From assembly GCA_902826795.1 (NCBI GenBank), contig CADEGD010000010.1:1-61401 (forward strand): DNA of 61,401 nucleotides. The letters are read 5' to 3'. Position 1 is the stretch's first letter; each line of letters starts with the position of its first letter. The notes beneath the pieces were generated by a model. It was not told the origin of the DNA. It did no database searches and saw nothing but the letters and a program-made list of their open reading frames with translations. Below, one piece after another: positions 43,204 through 52,662 of this stretch. This stretch comes from an uncultured Acidobacteriota bacterium. Lineage in GTDB: Bacteria > Acidobacteriota > Blastocatellia > Pyrinomonadales > Pyrinomonadaceae. Position numbers and translations under genes: made by a program.

Positions 43204-44345
43204 AGGTTTAAGTATCGCCGAGGAACGCGTTGACTGATGCCGCAGGTTATCTCATATGAGATCGTATCAGTGAGCGAGGCAAGGTGCTCCGCACGGATCA
43301 GGTCTTCGCCAGTTCCTCCAATAATCGTAACATCATCGCCAACGGCGGCGGTCGCAATGTCGGTTACATCGATCGTAGTCCAGTCCATCGACACGCGTCC
43401 GACGATCGGAGCGGGCCGGCCTCTGATCAAAAAATGTCCCGTGTTCGACAGCGTTCGCGGAAGCCCGTCGTGGTATCCGATCGCGATCGTTGCTATCACG
43501 GACTCTCTTTTGGCGGTGAAGGTTCGGCCATATCCAATGGTCTCTCCCGATTGTATTGTCTTTATCTGCGCGATCTTCGACCTAATTGACATTACCGGTT
43601 TTAACTCCGGTTGCGGAACGCCGCTCGGCAATACGTCGCCTCCGAGTCCGTACAGCAGCCCGCCGATCCTAACCATCTTTGACCGCGAAAGAGGGTGCAC
43701 CACAGCTCCCGGGGAATTGGCCATATCGATGAATTGCGGCCGGTGGCCGTTTTCGTGAAAGATCTCAACTGCTAATTCAAATCGCGCGATCTGCTGGTTT
43801 GTGAACTCGGTTGCATCAAGATCGTCGGCTGCCGCGAAGTGAGTCATCAGTCCTTCAACTTCGAGATTCGAAAGCGTCGCGAGGTCGCGGGCGAAGGTGG
43901 CGACATCCTTAAGGCGAATGCCGATCCGGCCCATTCCGGTGTCTATTTTTACGTGGACACGGGCGATCGTACCTTGTCTTTTCGCGGCTTCCGACATTGC
44001 TCGGGCCTGGTCGATGTGAAAGATTACCGGCGTTAGGTCGTGATTCTGAAGAGTGAATTCCTGCCCAGGCCAAAAGCCGCCAAGGACCAATATCGGTTTT
44101 GAAATGCCTACTTCGCGGAGTTCGACGCCTTCTTCTGCCGTCGCGACGCCGAACCAATCGACTCCCTCTGCCTCTAGTCTCTTCGCGCACTCGACCGCCC
44201 CATGACCATATGCGTCGGCCTTTACCACCGCCATGAACCCGACACTCGCTCCGACGAACTCTCGAACTGACCGAAAATTGAACGCAAGGGAACTGAGATC
44301 GATCTCTGCGACGGTCGGGCGGTGAACGGAAAGGAAAGTCATCAC
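43200..44345 (-). CDS. alr: alanine racemase
   Basis: PLP enzyme making D-alanine for peptidoglycan. 381 residues (ATG 44345; ATG 44342 equally possible). The PLP lysine is Lys42 in VVKADAYGHGA, other marks are HVKIDTGMGRIG, TIGYGRTF (catalytic Tyr region), VGRVSMDW (Met-Asp near the active site) and YEITCGISQRVPR at the end. It heads a tight minus-strand unit whose other members are envelope-related. Confidence 0.96.
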   Translation of the reverse strand: MMTFLSVHRPTVAEIDLSSLAFNFRSVREFVGASVGFMAVVKADAYGHGAVECAKRLEAEGVDWFGVATAEEGVELREVGISKPILVLGGFWPGQEFTLQNHDLTPVIFHIDQARAMSEAAKRQGTIARVHVKIDTGMGRIGIRLKDVATFARDLATLSNLEVEGLMTHFAAADDLDATEFTNQQIARFELAVEIFHENGHRPQFIDMANSPGAVVHPLSRSKMVRIGGLLYGLGGDVLPSGVPQPELKPVMSIRSKIAQIKTIQSGETIGYGRTFTAKRESVIATIAIGYHDGLPRTLSNTGHFLIRGRPAPIVGRVSMDWTTIDVTDIATAAVGDDVTIIGGTGEDLIRAEHLASLTDTISYEITCGISQRVPRRYLNL

Positions 44346-44385
44346 TTAAAGTTCTGTGTAAGGAAATATATTGAAGTGAACTGAT

Positions 44386-44416
44386 ACTTTAAGGGTCACT
44401 CTGCGACCCTTAAAGT
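44386..44416. repeat. perfect 12-bp hairpin upstream of alr
   Basis: ACTTTAAGGGTC (44386-44397) and GACCCTTAAAGT (44405-44416) with a 7-nt loop, between the carboxylase gene and alr. There is no T tract on either strand. It may still end transcription or be another interspersed palindrome. Confidence 0.65.
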
Positions 44417-44421
44417 GAAGT

Positions 44422-45984
44422 CTAAAGCGGGATGTTGCCGTGTTTTTTAGGCGGATTACTGTCTCGTTTGTTCTTCAGCAGTCCAAGAGCCCGGATCAGT
44501 TTCGGACGGGTCTGTGACGGCTCGATAACCTCGTCAATAAATCCGCGCTCGGCTGCGACATAAGGATTCGCAAACTTCTCGTTGAATTCGTCAACGATCC
44601 GCTTGCGGGTTTCTTCAGGGTTGGTGGTGTCGAGCAGCTCCTTTTTGTAGAGAACGCCGACCGCTCCTTCGGCGCCCATGACCGCGATCTCCGCCGATGG
44701 ATATGCGAAGTTTATATCTGTCCGAATGTGTTTTGATGCCATCACACAATAGGCGCCGCCGTAAGCCTTTCGCGTGATGACCGTGATCTTGGGTACGGTA
44801 GCCTCAGCGAAAGCATAGAGCAGCTTTGCGCCGTGACGGATAATGCCGTAGTGCTCCTGATTGATGCCCGGAAGAAAGCCAGGAACGTCTTCAAAGGTGA
44901 TCAAAGGAATATTGAAACAATCACAGAAACGCACAAATCTTGCAGCCTTTACTGATGCGTCGATATCCAGCACGCCTGCGAGGAATGCCGGTTGATTTGC
45001 AACGATGCCTACCGACTGTCCGCCTAGCCTCGCAAATCCCACGACGATGTTTGCCGCAAAATGCTCCTGGATCTCGAAGAAATAGCCGTCGTCCACGACC
45101 GAATGGATGATGTCGCGAATGTCGTAAGGCTGGTTGGATGACTCGGGAACGACGGAATTTAGCTTTTCGTCGGCACGATCCGAAGGGTCGCTCGTTGCAG
45201 CGAACGGCGGGTCGCCCATATTGTTAGACGGTATGAACGACAGCAGTTCTCGCGTGATCCGGAGCGCGTGTTCGTCCGAATCCGCCGCAAAGTGGGCGAC
45301 GCCGGACTTCGCGTTGTGCGTCATCGCCCCGCCGAGTTCATCCTTCGTCACATCCTCATGTGTAACTGTTTTTATGACGTCGGGTCCGGTGATGAACATG
45401 TACGACGTGTCTTTCACCATCACGTTAAAATCGGTGATCGCGGGTGAATAGACGGCGCCGCCCGCACAAGGGCCCATGATGCAGGAGATCTGCGGGATAA
45501 CGCCGCTTGCGAGAGTGTTGCGAAGGAAGATGTCGGCGTATCCGCCGAGGCTCACGACTCCTTCCTGGATACGAGCACCGCCCGAATCGTTGAGGCCGAC
45601 AACCGGTGCTCCGACCTTCATTGCAAGATCCATCACTTTGCAGATCTTAGCCGCAAACGTTTCAGAAAGTGAACCGCCAAATACAGTGAAGTCTTGAGCG
45701 AAGACAAAGACTTCACGTCCGTCGACCAAACCGTGTCCCGTGACGACGCCGTCGCCGAGATATTTCTGTTTCTCAAGCCCAAAATCTGTTGAGCGATGGA
45801 CGACGAATTTGTCGAATTCTTCGAACGTGTCCTCGTCAAGAAAGAACTCGATGCGTTCGCGGGCGGTCATCTTACCGCTGGCTTTCTGCTTTTCTATACG
45901 CGCCGCTCCGCCGCCTTCTTCAGCACGTTTTGACTTGTCTTTGAGGATCTCGAGCTTGCTCATCGGTCGGGTCTCGGGTTTCAT
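44422..45984 (-). CDS. acyl-CoA (propionyl-CoA type) carboxylase beta subunit
   Basis: Carboxyltransferase that moves CO2 from biotin to acetyl- or propionyl-CoA. 520 residues from ATG 45984; GTG 46002 and ATG 45963 are alternatives. Two crotonase-like halves: [39 protein letters not shown] and [14 protein letters not shown] (first oxyanion hole), then [20 protein letters not shown] and [14 protein letters not shown] (second). It resembles PccB/MmdA rather than the zinc-containing AccD. The biotin carboxylase and carrier are not in this window. Confidence 0.94.
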   Translation of the reverse strand: MKPETRPMSKLEILKDKSKRAEEGGGAARIEKQKASGKMTARERIEFFLDEDTFEEFDKFVVHRSTDFGLEKQKYLGDGVVTGHGLVDGREVFVFAQDFTVFGGSLSETFAAKICKVMDLAMKVGAPVVGLNDSGGARIQEGVVSLGGYADIFLRNTLASGVIPQISCIMGPCAGGAVYSPAITDFNVMVKDTSYMFITGPDVIKTVTHEDVTKDELGGAMTHNAKSGVAHFAADSDEHALRITRELLSFIPSNNMGDPPFAATSDPSDRADEKLNSVVPESSNQPYDIRDIIHSVVDDGYFFEIQEHFAANIVVGFARLGGQSVGIVANQPAFLAGVLDIDASVKAARFVRFCDCFNIPLITFEDVPGFLPGINQEHYGIIRHGAKLLYAFAEATVPKITVITRKAYGGAYCVMASKHIRTDINFAYPSAEIAVMGAEGAVGVLYKKELLDTTNPEETRKRIVDEFNEKFANPYVAAERGFIDEVIEPSQTRPKLIRALGLLKNKRDSNPPKKHGNIPL

Positions 45985-46023
45985 CGAGATTAGTTTACCC
46001 ACAAACCGACGCTTTGCACATTG

Positions 46024-46635
46024 TCAGAAATCACCGAGCTGTCTTGACGCTTCGCCAAAGACACGCATGCGAAGATTTTTGATCTGCATATCCGTCCGGC
46101 GGATGTCTTCAAGAGTGCTGTCTAGCTCACGCGTGATCTGCGCGAGCAGCGTTTGCCATTCACGCAATTGTCGGCTTAAGGTTTGCCGTCGCATGGTACG
46201 AAGATTCTCGGCATCTGTCGTTCCGCGCAGTGCAACAGAGCGGTCAATGCTTTCCGGAAGCAGATCGTCGTTGAGCTGGGCGATCCGCGTGGTGGCGTTG
46301 GTTTGGCGTTCGGCGAGATCGAAACGGAGCTTCTGCATATTAGCGAAGCTGACTTCTAATCTATTCAAGACCTCCAGAGCGAGGAGAAGGCTCTTCTGCC
46401 GTTCATCCATTTGCAGGCCCTGATTAGTGGAGAATGACTTTACGAATTGAGCCCATGTCTTGCTTAGAGCCTCGACCGCTTTTGCCGTTCGTGCTACGTC
46501 GGTAGAAATGTTCTCGATCGGGTCCGACGAACGGTAAGCCGGGGGCGTACTCGGTGCCGAGGTGTTCGATTGACCGAAGCCGTTAGAAGCAGTTAACAAG
46601 ACGGAGAGAAACAGCAAAGCGAGGGGGAATTTCAT
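46024..46635 (-). CDS. secreted coiled-coil protein, unknown function
   Basis: 203 residues from ATG 46635, preceded by GGAG 8 nt upstream. Signal peptide MKFPLALLFLSVLLTASNGFG. The mature protein is almost entirely helical with heptads (VARTAKAVEALSKTWAQFV, LNRLEVSFANMQKLRFDLAE, REWQTLLAQITRELDSTLED). I recognise no family. It lies 39 bp after the carboxylase gene's likely start on the same strand and is divergent from the RNA methyltransferase gene. Confidence 0.65.
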   Translation of the reverse strand: MKFPLALLFLSVLLTASNGFGQSNTSAPSTPPAYRSSDPIENISTDVARTAKAVEALSKTWAQFVKSFSTNQGLQMDERQKSLLLALEVLNRLEVSFANMQKLRFDLAERQTNATTRIAQLNDDLLPESIDRSVALRGTTDAENLRTMRRQTLSRQLREWQTLLAQITRELDSTLEDIRRTDMQIKNLRMRVFGEASRQLGDF

Positions 46636-46672
46636 ATCGGTGTCTCCAGATTGTAGAATTTGCTGAGCAAAA

Positions 46673-47455
46673 ATGAACGATATAGAAGTTATTACCAGCC
46701 GCGACAACGCGAACCTTAAACTCGCTCGGGCGGTCCGCGATGGCCGCGAATCTGATCTGATCTTCATCGAAGGTCGTCGACTTTTTGACGAAGTTCTTGG
46801 ATCGGATCTCGTGATTGAGCTTATTCTGACTTCGTCAGATGTCTCAGAAACGCAAACGTTGGCTGAACTACCGACTACTCAACGCTCAAAGATCGTAAAA
46901 GTTGCGTCGCGTTTATTCGATTCGGTAGCGGACACCGCAAACACGCAGGGAATAATTGCTCTGGCAAAAAAGCCGCAAGCAGATCTCGACGCGGTCTCAG
47001 GACATCTGACCGTGCTGCTGCATGAAGTAAATAATCCCTCAAATCTTGGAGCAGTCGTTCGAACAGTAGAGGCTGCCGGAGCATCGGGTCTGATAACGAC
47101 CGCGGGGTCGGCTGATGCGTTTTCGCCAAAAGCCCTGCGAGCGTCCATGGGGTCGGCATTTAGATTGCCGATCGTTGAGCGGGTTGAGTTCGACGCGGCA
47201 ATCGAATGGGCCGGGAAGCAGGGAATGATCATCACCGCGTCGGACATCTCGGCTAAGGTGAAGTATTTCGATGTGGATTGGACACGGCCGGGAATGATGA
47301 TCTTCGGCTCTGAAGCACACGGCCTGGATGAGGGTAAACTCGCGTCGATTCAAGAAAAAATCCTTATCCCAATGGAAAACGAGGTTGAAAGCCTCAACCT
47401 CGCTGTCTCTTGCGGAATAGTACTTTTCGAAGCGAAACGTCAACGGAGCGGCTGA
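46673..47455 (+). CDS. SpoU/TrmH family RNA methyltransferase
   Basis: 260 residues. An N-terminal L30-like substrate-binding domain covers about 1-95. The SPOUT methyltransferase domain (about 105-258) has the three motifs: HEVNNPSNLGAVVRTVEAAG (motif 1), MMIFGSEAHGLDE (motif 2) and IPMENEVESLNLAVS (motif 3), which form the SAM-binding knot. It methylates a ribose 2'-OH in rRNA or tRNA; the exact site is not predictable. It overlaps the convergent phosphatase gene by 16 bp. Confidence 0.93.
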   Translation: MNDIEVITSRDNANLKLARAVRDGRESDLIFIEGRRLFDEVLGSDLVIELILTSSDVSETQTLAELPTTQRSKIVKVASRLFDSVADTANTQGIIALAKKPQADLDAVSGHLTVLLHEVNNPSNLGAVVRTVEAAGASGLITTAGSADAFSPKALRASMGSAFRLPIVERVEFDAAIEWAGKQGMIITASDISAKVKYFDVDWTRPGMMIFGSEAHGLDEGKLASIQEKILIPMENEVESLNLAVSCGIVLFEAKRQRSG

Positions 47456-49029
47456 TTTGCCGTAGCATTTACGTTGGCATTTGCGTCTGTCGATGGTTGA
47501 ACGCCCGCCGCTATTTCCTTTGCGAAGGCTTCCGCGACAAGTGGATTGTCGGCGATGGCGGATCCGAGTGCGATATCTGCGGCGAGCGTTTTAGAGTTGG
47601 AAGCGTCCACCTGAGCCAATCGTTCTTTCGCCAATGTAAACTGTCGCTTTGCCTCAACATACTTTCCGGTCAGCAACTGAGCCCTTCCGAGAAGATAATG
47701 GTCCTCAGCATCCTGCGGCGTGGCCGCATTTGCGGCAAGAAACCGTTCGGGAGACTTATCAACTTCGCGGCGTGCTTCTTCGAAAGCCGTGAGCGGTATG
47801 TTGTTGCTTTTTGTTTCATTTAGCACCGGAACCTGAGGTGCTGGATTATATTGCTGCCACAGCAAATAGCCACCAAACCCGAGTGCTCCGCCGATGATTA
47901 AAAACAGAAGCGATTGGAGGAGTCCGCCTCCGCCTTTTGCCGGCTTAGCTTCGTCCGGCGCGTAACTAAACGGAGGCGCATCGCTGATCGTTGTTGCCGA
48001 TGACTGAGGTTCGGTCCGTGCGGGAACAACAATGCTGGAAGATGAATAAGACTCAGCTGTTTGGGGCTGGGCTTCAACCGTTTCCGTCAACGGCTCATCG
48101 AGCAGGTAAACCTCGTCGTCGCTTTCGGCCGGAACGTCGGCGGCGGTTATCGGCTCGTCAAAAGGCGAACGGGCAGTGGCTACCGTCTCTTCCTCTTCGA
48201 CCTCGGCTTCCAATTCAGGCGTCGCCGGAATCTCCTGAGCGACCGGAATTACGGCGGCGGGAGCCTGATATGTCTCGGCAACGTTGCTCGAAACTCTCAC
48301 GACGACGGCCGTCAGGTTGTCCTCGGCCCCGCGTGAATAGCAGATCTCTTTCATCTGATCGCAGAGTGCCTTAGGTTCGATCTCGTCGTTGAAAAGCTGC
48401 TGAAGCTCCGGGTCGTCAATATGCCGTGTGATCCCGTCCGAACACAGCAAAAACATTGTGCCGGGCTCGACCATCGTAGTTTTGATATCGATCTCGACCG
48501 ATTCTTCGGCACCCAACGCGCGACTTATAACATTACGGCTTGGGTGTACGGCGGCTTGCTCCGGCGTCATTCTGCCAGCTCGTACTTCCTCCTCAACTAC
48601 CGAATGATCTGCGGTTTCACGTTTAAGTGTTCCATCAGGTTCGATCCGGTAAACCCTTGAATCTCCTACGTGTGCGACCGTGGCAATATTTCCGTTTACA
48701 TGTAGAGCCGCAATTGTCGTGGCCATCGATGCAAGCTGCGGAAGTTCGCTCGACATCGTGTAGATCGATTGATTTGCGTGCTGGATCGCGATACGAAGAG
48801 CCTGCTCGGCGTCGAAGTTTTCGGGAAGATTGTTGAAAGCCTCGCCTAGAGTTTCCATCGCCATCTGCGACGCGAAATCTCCTGCCTGAGCACCGCCGAC
48901 GCCATCCGCCACCGCAAATAATCCGAGATCGCGAAGCTCGATAAACGAGTCTTCATTAACCGGGCGCTTTTCACTAAGGCCACGATCCGAAACCGACGCG
49001 GAAGCAAATCGAAAATTGTTGTCCATCAA
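47440..49029 (-). CDS. PP2C-type Ser/Thr protein phosphatase with transmembrane anchor
   Basis: 529 residues. The PP2C domain (about 1-250) has the metal-binding Asp motifs: RPVNEDSF, AVADGVGGAQAGD, HVGDSRVYRI, LLCSDGITRHI and EDNLTAVVVRV. A Pro/Glu-rich linker (250-370) leads to one membrane helix (about 378-398, LLQSLLFLIIGGALGFGGY) and a helical C-terminal domain with tetratricopeptide-like features (AANAATPQDAEDHYLLGRAQ). It should reverse the work of the kinases here. Last gene of the unit FhaA-like, PBP2, RodA and PP2C. Confidence 0.93.
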   Translation of the reverse strand: MMDNNFRFASASVSDRGLSEKRPVNEDSFIELRDLGLFAVADGVGGAQAGDFASQMAMETLGEAFNNLPENFDAEQALRIAIQHANQSIYTMSSELPQLASMATTIAALHVNGNIATVAHVGDSRVYRIEPDGTLKRETADHSVVEEEVRAGRMTPEQAAVHPSRNVISRALGAEESVEIDIKTTMVEPGTMFLLCSDGITRHIDDPELQQLFNDEIEPKALCDQMKEICYSRGAEDNLTAVVVRVSSNVAETYQAPAAVIPVAQEIPATPELEAEVEEEETVATARSPFDEPITAADVPAESDDEVYLLDEPLTETVEAQPQTAESYSSSSIVVPARTEPQSSATTISDAPPFSYAPDEAKPAKGGGGLLQSLLFLIIGGALGFGGYLLWQQYNPAPQVPVLNETKSNNIPLTAFEEARREVDKSPERFLAANAATPQDAEDHYLLGRAQLLTGKYVEAKRQFTLAKERLAQVDASNSKTLAADIALGSAIADNPLVAEAFAKEIAAGVQPSTDANANVNATANQPLR

Positions 49030-49065
49030 AGCTTCTCCAATCGCAGAGCGTTTAAACGCCTAAAA

Positions 49066-50748
49066 TCAGGGCATGTCTGTGTGCATCGCCTGTGAGCGAT
49101 CCATTGCATTCCGGTGGGAAAACGCCATTAGCATCCCGAGCATTACGAAGCTCGTGATGAGCGAAAATCCGCCATGGCTTACAAACGGAAGGGTGATGCC
49201 GGTCATCGGTAGTGCACGCGTGATCCCGCCGATGTTGACCAGAGCCTGGAAGCCTAAGAAGGCCGCAAGCCCGATCGAACAAAGTTTCGTGAACATATCC
49301 CGAGCGTCTAAAGCCGTTCTAACGCCTGCACTTACGAGCACGATCAGGGCAAAGGTTAACAGCAATCCACCGAAAAGTCCAAGTTCTTCGGCTAACGCGG
49401 CGAAGACGTAATCCGAGTCGGCAACAGGGATCAATTCCGGGTATCCGAGACCGAGTCCGCGACCGGTCGTACCACCCGAAGCAAGGCCGAAAGTCGCCTG
49501 AGCGGGCTGGAATGCAAGTACGTCAAACCAGGCATCGACGTTGATAGTTTTTTGCAGATTCGGGTCTTCCTCCAGCATCTGCGGAAGGTTCGGGTCCTTT
49601 TCAACGAGCCGCTTATAGTAGTCGTCGTAATCTTCTTTCCACCAGCTTGTATCCGGCGTCGGCGGATTAAATCCGTCTAGCCAGAGATGAAAACGTTGTT
49701 GGATTCGATCAGGCAAAACCGCCTTAACCGGTTTAGCGAGCGTTGGAAGCAGCGGGATACTCTCCTGCGTTTTTAAAGGCAAAGCTCCTACAACGAGGAT
49801 TCCAACCGCGAGCAGCACGCTGCCGACGAGTACCGCCCGCTGCGTAAATCGCCGCACGGCAATGAGGAACAGCGTCGCGTAAACGCTCGAAAAGACCATC
49901 ATCTGCCCGAAGTCTTTAAGAACAAAGAAAGGTACGAAGGGAAGTGCGGCCATGAAGACCAGCGGAACGACGTCCTTCGCGCGCGGCAGTCCCCAATAAG
50001 TGCGGGCAAGATTCTTGTAGAGCACCGACAGGATAGCGGCGAAACCGATCAGGAACGGGATCTTCGAAGGCTCCCACGGCGTCATATTGCCGATCGATTT
50101 ACCGGCGCGAGAAGTGATCGCCGCAAGGAACAGCGGGCCGAGCGTAAGCAACACGATCAGAAAGCCGTTATTCTGCAGAAACTCCAGCACGCGGTCGTTG
50201 CGCAAAAAGAAGAACGCGAAGATCAAACCGAGAACGCCGAGCATCGGGTTGACCGTACGCCCGGATACCAGCACAGACCACCAAGAGTCTTCCGCCGACC
50301 GCGGGGTTTCAGTCGAAAGATCGACGGGTGATGGAGGCGTCGCCGGTAGGCCCATCAACTGCTTCTTCTCGGCTGAATAATTCTCTTGAATGTAATGAAG
50401 CTGCGCGGTCCGGATCTTCGCTTGACGAGCCTCCGCCTTATCGCGTCGCGAGGTATACTCCGGGTCGCTGAAAAGTCGATATTGGACCGTCAACCCGACG
50501 GAGAATAGCAGGACCGCTGACGTGTACAGCGTCCAACTGCCCGCGTATTTTCCAAACCTCTTGATAAATATCGGCAGGATAGCGAGGAACGAGAGAATCG
50601 CGATGTTCCGATAAGCCGCGATCGACGATGCTTCGTAACCGCGAATCAGGCCGCCGTAATATATAGCGTAATGCGATATCGCCGTGAGCAGGACGATCAA
50701 CACAAGAATGAAGAAGTGCGATGAAGTTCGATTCTTTAGATTCTTCAT
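49066..50748 (-). CDS. SEDS-family peptidoglycan polymerase (RodA/FtsW)
   Basis: 560 residues with about ten to twelve membrane helices, longer than usual through an N-terminal extension and a large loop (about 360-430, with WWKEDYDDYYKRLVEKDPN). SEDS marks: ASGGTTGRGLGLGYPELIPVADSDYVFAALAEELG (split as TGRGLGLGYPE and DYVFAALAEELG), GFQALVNIGG, and LPMTGITLPFVSHGG near the C-terminus. It polymerises lipid II into glycan strands with its cognate PBP, encoded just upstream with a 4-bp overlap. Confidence 0.94.
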   Translation of the reverse strand: MKNLKNRTSSHFFILVLIVLLTAISHYAIYYGGLIRGYEASSIAAYRNIAILSFLAILPIFIKRFGKYAGSWTLYTSAVLLFSVGLTVQYRLFSDPEYTSRRDKAEARQAKIRTAQLHYIQENYSAEKKQLMGLPATPPSPVDLSTETPRSAEDSWWSVLVSGRTVNPMLGVLGLIFAFFFLRNDRVLEFLQNNGFLIVLLTLGPLFLAAITSRAGKSIGNMTPWEPSKIPFLIGFAAILSVLYKNLARTYWGLPRAKDVVPLVFMAALPFVPFFVLKDFGQMMVFSSVYATLFLIAVRRFTQRAVLVGSVLLAVGILVVGALPLKTQESIPLLPTLAKPVKAVLPDRIQQRFHLWLDGFNPPTPDTSWWKEDYDDYYKRLVEKDPNLPQMLEEDPNLQKTINVDAWFDVLAFQPAQATFGLASGGTTGRGLGLGYPELIPVADSDYVFAALAEELGLFGGLLLTFALIVLVSAGVRTALDARDMFTKLCSIGLAAFLGFQALVNIGGITRALPMTGITLPFVSHGGFSLITSFVMLGMLMAFSHRNAMDRSQAMHTDMP

Positions 50749-52661
50749 TGCGGCCTCCTCCGAGTTGTCGGCTTCGTCGTTTTTGGAGCAGTTTTTGGTT
50801 TATATTGCTCGCCGAGAAGACCTAACTCTCGAGCTTTTAATATCACATTTGCTGCTATCGGAGCGGCCGTTCGAGCACCGAATCCGCCCCCTTCTACCAC
50901 CACGGCGATTGCGACTTGAGGCTGTTCAAGCGGCGCGATCGTTATGAACCAACTGTCGGTACGTTCATACATCATCGGAGCCTGATATTCTACCCACTCG
51001 CCCTTATCGTTTTTCCGCCGCTTCTTCTCGGTCCGCAATTTGCCGGTCTTCTCATCGTAAAGCGGAGCCTGTTTTTCCGCCGTTCCAGTCTTGCCACCGG
51101 TTCGAATTCCGGTACCGGCGAGCTTAGCCGAAATGACGGTACCCGTTCCGCCGGGCTCTTCCGTTACCGTCGACATTATCTGTCGTGCGACCGCGGCCTG
51201 CTGCGGCGACAATATCTGAGAGAAAGCCTGCGGAGGCTGATCCATCTCGACTCGCGGTTTCATCAGCTTGCCTTCCATATTGCCCGGAACGGCCGCGATC
51301 ATCGCCATTTGAAACGGCGTCATCTGACCTGCGTAACCCTGCCCCATGCCTTCCAGGCCGAGGTCGAAAAGGGAAATATCTTTTCCGGTGACGATCGTCG
51401 ATTGCTGCGGAGCGATCGAATTCGCAACGGCAGGCGAACTGGCATTCAGGATGTTCGGGAAGAACTTCTGAAGCAGAGCGTCTTCGGGCGTGTCTACGGG
51501 CCCCATTCCAAAAAGACGAGCGGTCTCGGCAATCCTTTCGCGGCCGAGCTCTATGGCCATCTGTGCGAAGTATTGATTACTTGAAACTTGGTAAGCGAAT
51601 TGAATGTTTTTCGGCTCGCATCCGCCGTCGCAGACACCGGAAACGGAGCCGTCCGCTTGGAGCTTCTGGGTTGCATCGACGATCGGCCGCGATCCGCGCG
51701 TCGGCTTGAAACCGTCCGCGTAGCTGGGAAACATCGTATTCTGCTTGCCCGCCCGAAATGCCGAGATCATCGTAAATGTCTTGAAAGTTGAGCCCGGAAC
51801 GTAAAATTCTCTCGTCGCACGGTTAAGTAGCGGTTTGTCGCGGTTGTTGCCTTCCAACTTCAGGTAATCTTCGAGGGTTTGCGCTGCCGCGAGGTCAAAC
51901 GAAGGGTTGGAGTACATCGCGACGATATCGCCGTTCTGAGGATTTAGGACGACAATCGCTCCCTTTTTACCTTCAAGTTGTTTCGCGATAAATGTTTGTA
52001 AGTCTTTATCAATAGTGACTTTTACATCTTTCTGCTCGTCTTCCTTTCGTTTGATCTTCGTCAAAACCTCCCAAGCTTCAGGGGATGGGTCGGACACACG
52101 TTTATATAGAGTTCTTTCCAATCCGGGTGTGCCACGTTCCGTTCCGAGCAGATGGGCCATCTCACGCTCGAGCGAAAAAGCTCGCACTATGTTTCCATCT
52201 TGGTCCTTCTTGTAATACGCGAGGGCGTCGACCAGTTTGCCGTTGCGGTCGAGCATCCAACCGCGCAGGTGCGCCGCCGTTGTACGACGGTTTCGAAGAT
52301 CCTTGTACGCCAACTCTTGAAAATTCTCGTTAGATTCGTCAGCGAAATATATCCAGTAAACTTGGAAGCCAAATACCGCAAATGCAAGAAAAATAAAGAC
52401 GAACTGCCACACCCTTATGCTTCGATTGGCTATCGTCTGGGTCAGCTTTTTCTTAACCTCTTTGGGCAGATCGAACTCGAAAAGAAACTTGGGACGGTTA
52501 AAGTTATCGAAGAAGGAGAGGATGAGAAACCCAAGCAAAACTCCGACGCCCACGATGTAAACGATCGTGAGTCCAGCCGGTGTGCGTTCGAGCACCTGTC
52601 CGCCAAACAACGCTTCGGGCGACCACTTGTTCCAGTCTATCTGCAGTAAAAATGCGAGCAT
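50745..52661 (-). CDS. class B penicillin-binding protein (PBP2-like transpeptidase)
   Basis: 638 residues. Two N-terminal hydrophobic segments (about 30-50 and 84-106), then the pedestal, then the transpeptidase domain with SxxK (Ser291 in PGSTFKTF), SxN (SSNQYF) and KTG (GGKTGTAE). It cross-links peptidoglycan, working with the SEDS protein encoded next. Having two predicted membrane segments rather than one is unusual. The C-terminus is a basic Pro/Thr tail. The next gene overlaps by 4 bp, and the FhaA-like gene ends at the base just downstream of its start. Confidence 0.94.
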   Translation of the reverse strand: MLAFLLQIDWNKWSPEALFGGQVLERTPAGLTIVYIVGVGVLLGFLILSFFDNFNRPKFLFEFDLPKEVKKKLTQTIANRSIRVWQFVFIFLAFAVFGFQVYWIYFADESNENFQELAYKDLRNRRTTAAHLRGWMLDRNGKLVDALAYYKKDQDGNIVRAFSLEREMAHLLGTERGTPGLERTLYKRVSDPSPEAWEVLTKIKRKEDEQKDVKVTIDKDLQTFIAKQLEGKKGAIVVLNPQNGDIVAMYSNPSFDLAAAQTLEDYLKLEGNNRDKPLLNRATREFYVPGSTFKTFTMISAFRAGKQNTMFPSYADGFKPTRGSRPIVDATQKLQADGSVSGVCDGGCEPKNIQFAYQVSSNQYFAQMAIELGRERIAETARLFGMGPVDTPEDALLQKFFPNILNASSPAVANSIAPQQSTIVTGKDISLFDLGLEGMGQGYAGQMTPFQMAMIAAVPGNMEGKLMKPRVEMDQPPQAFSQILSPQQAAVARQIMSTVTEEPGGTGTVISAKLAGTGIRTGGKTGTAEKQAPLYDEKTGKLRTEKKRRKNDKGEWVEYQAPMMYERTDSWFITIAPLEQPQVAIAVVVEGGGFGARTAAPIAANVILKARELGLLGEQYKPKTAPKTTKPTTRRRPQ

Positions 52662-52662
52662 C

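Noticed and set aside
44386..44416. Rho-independent terminator upstream of alr
   Set aside because: The stem is perfect but there is no T tract on either strand, so it is listed only as a hairpin repeat.
47440..47455. Frameshift or truncation at the RNA methyltransferase/phosphatase junction
   Set aside because: Both proteins are full length with complete motifs; the 16-bp overlap is a simple tail-to-tail overlap.
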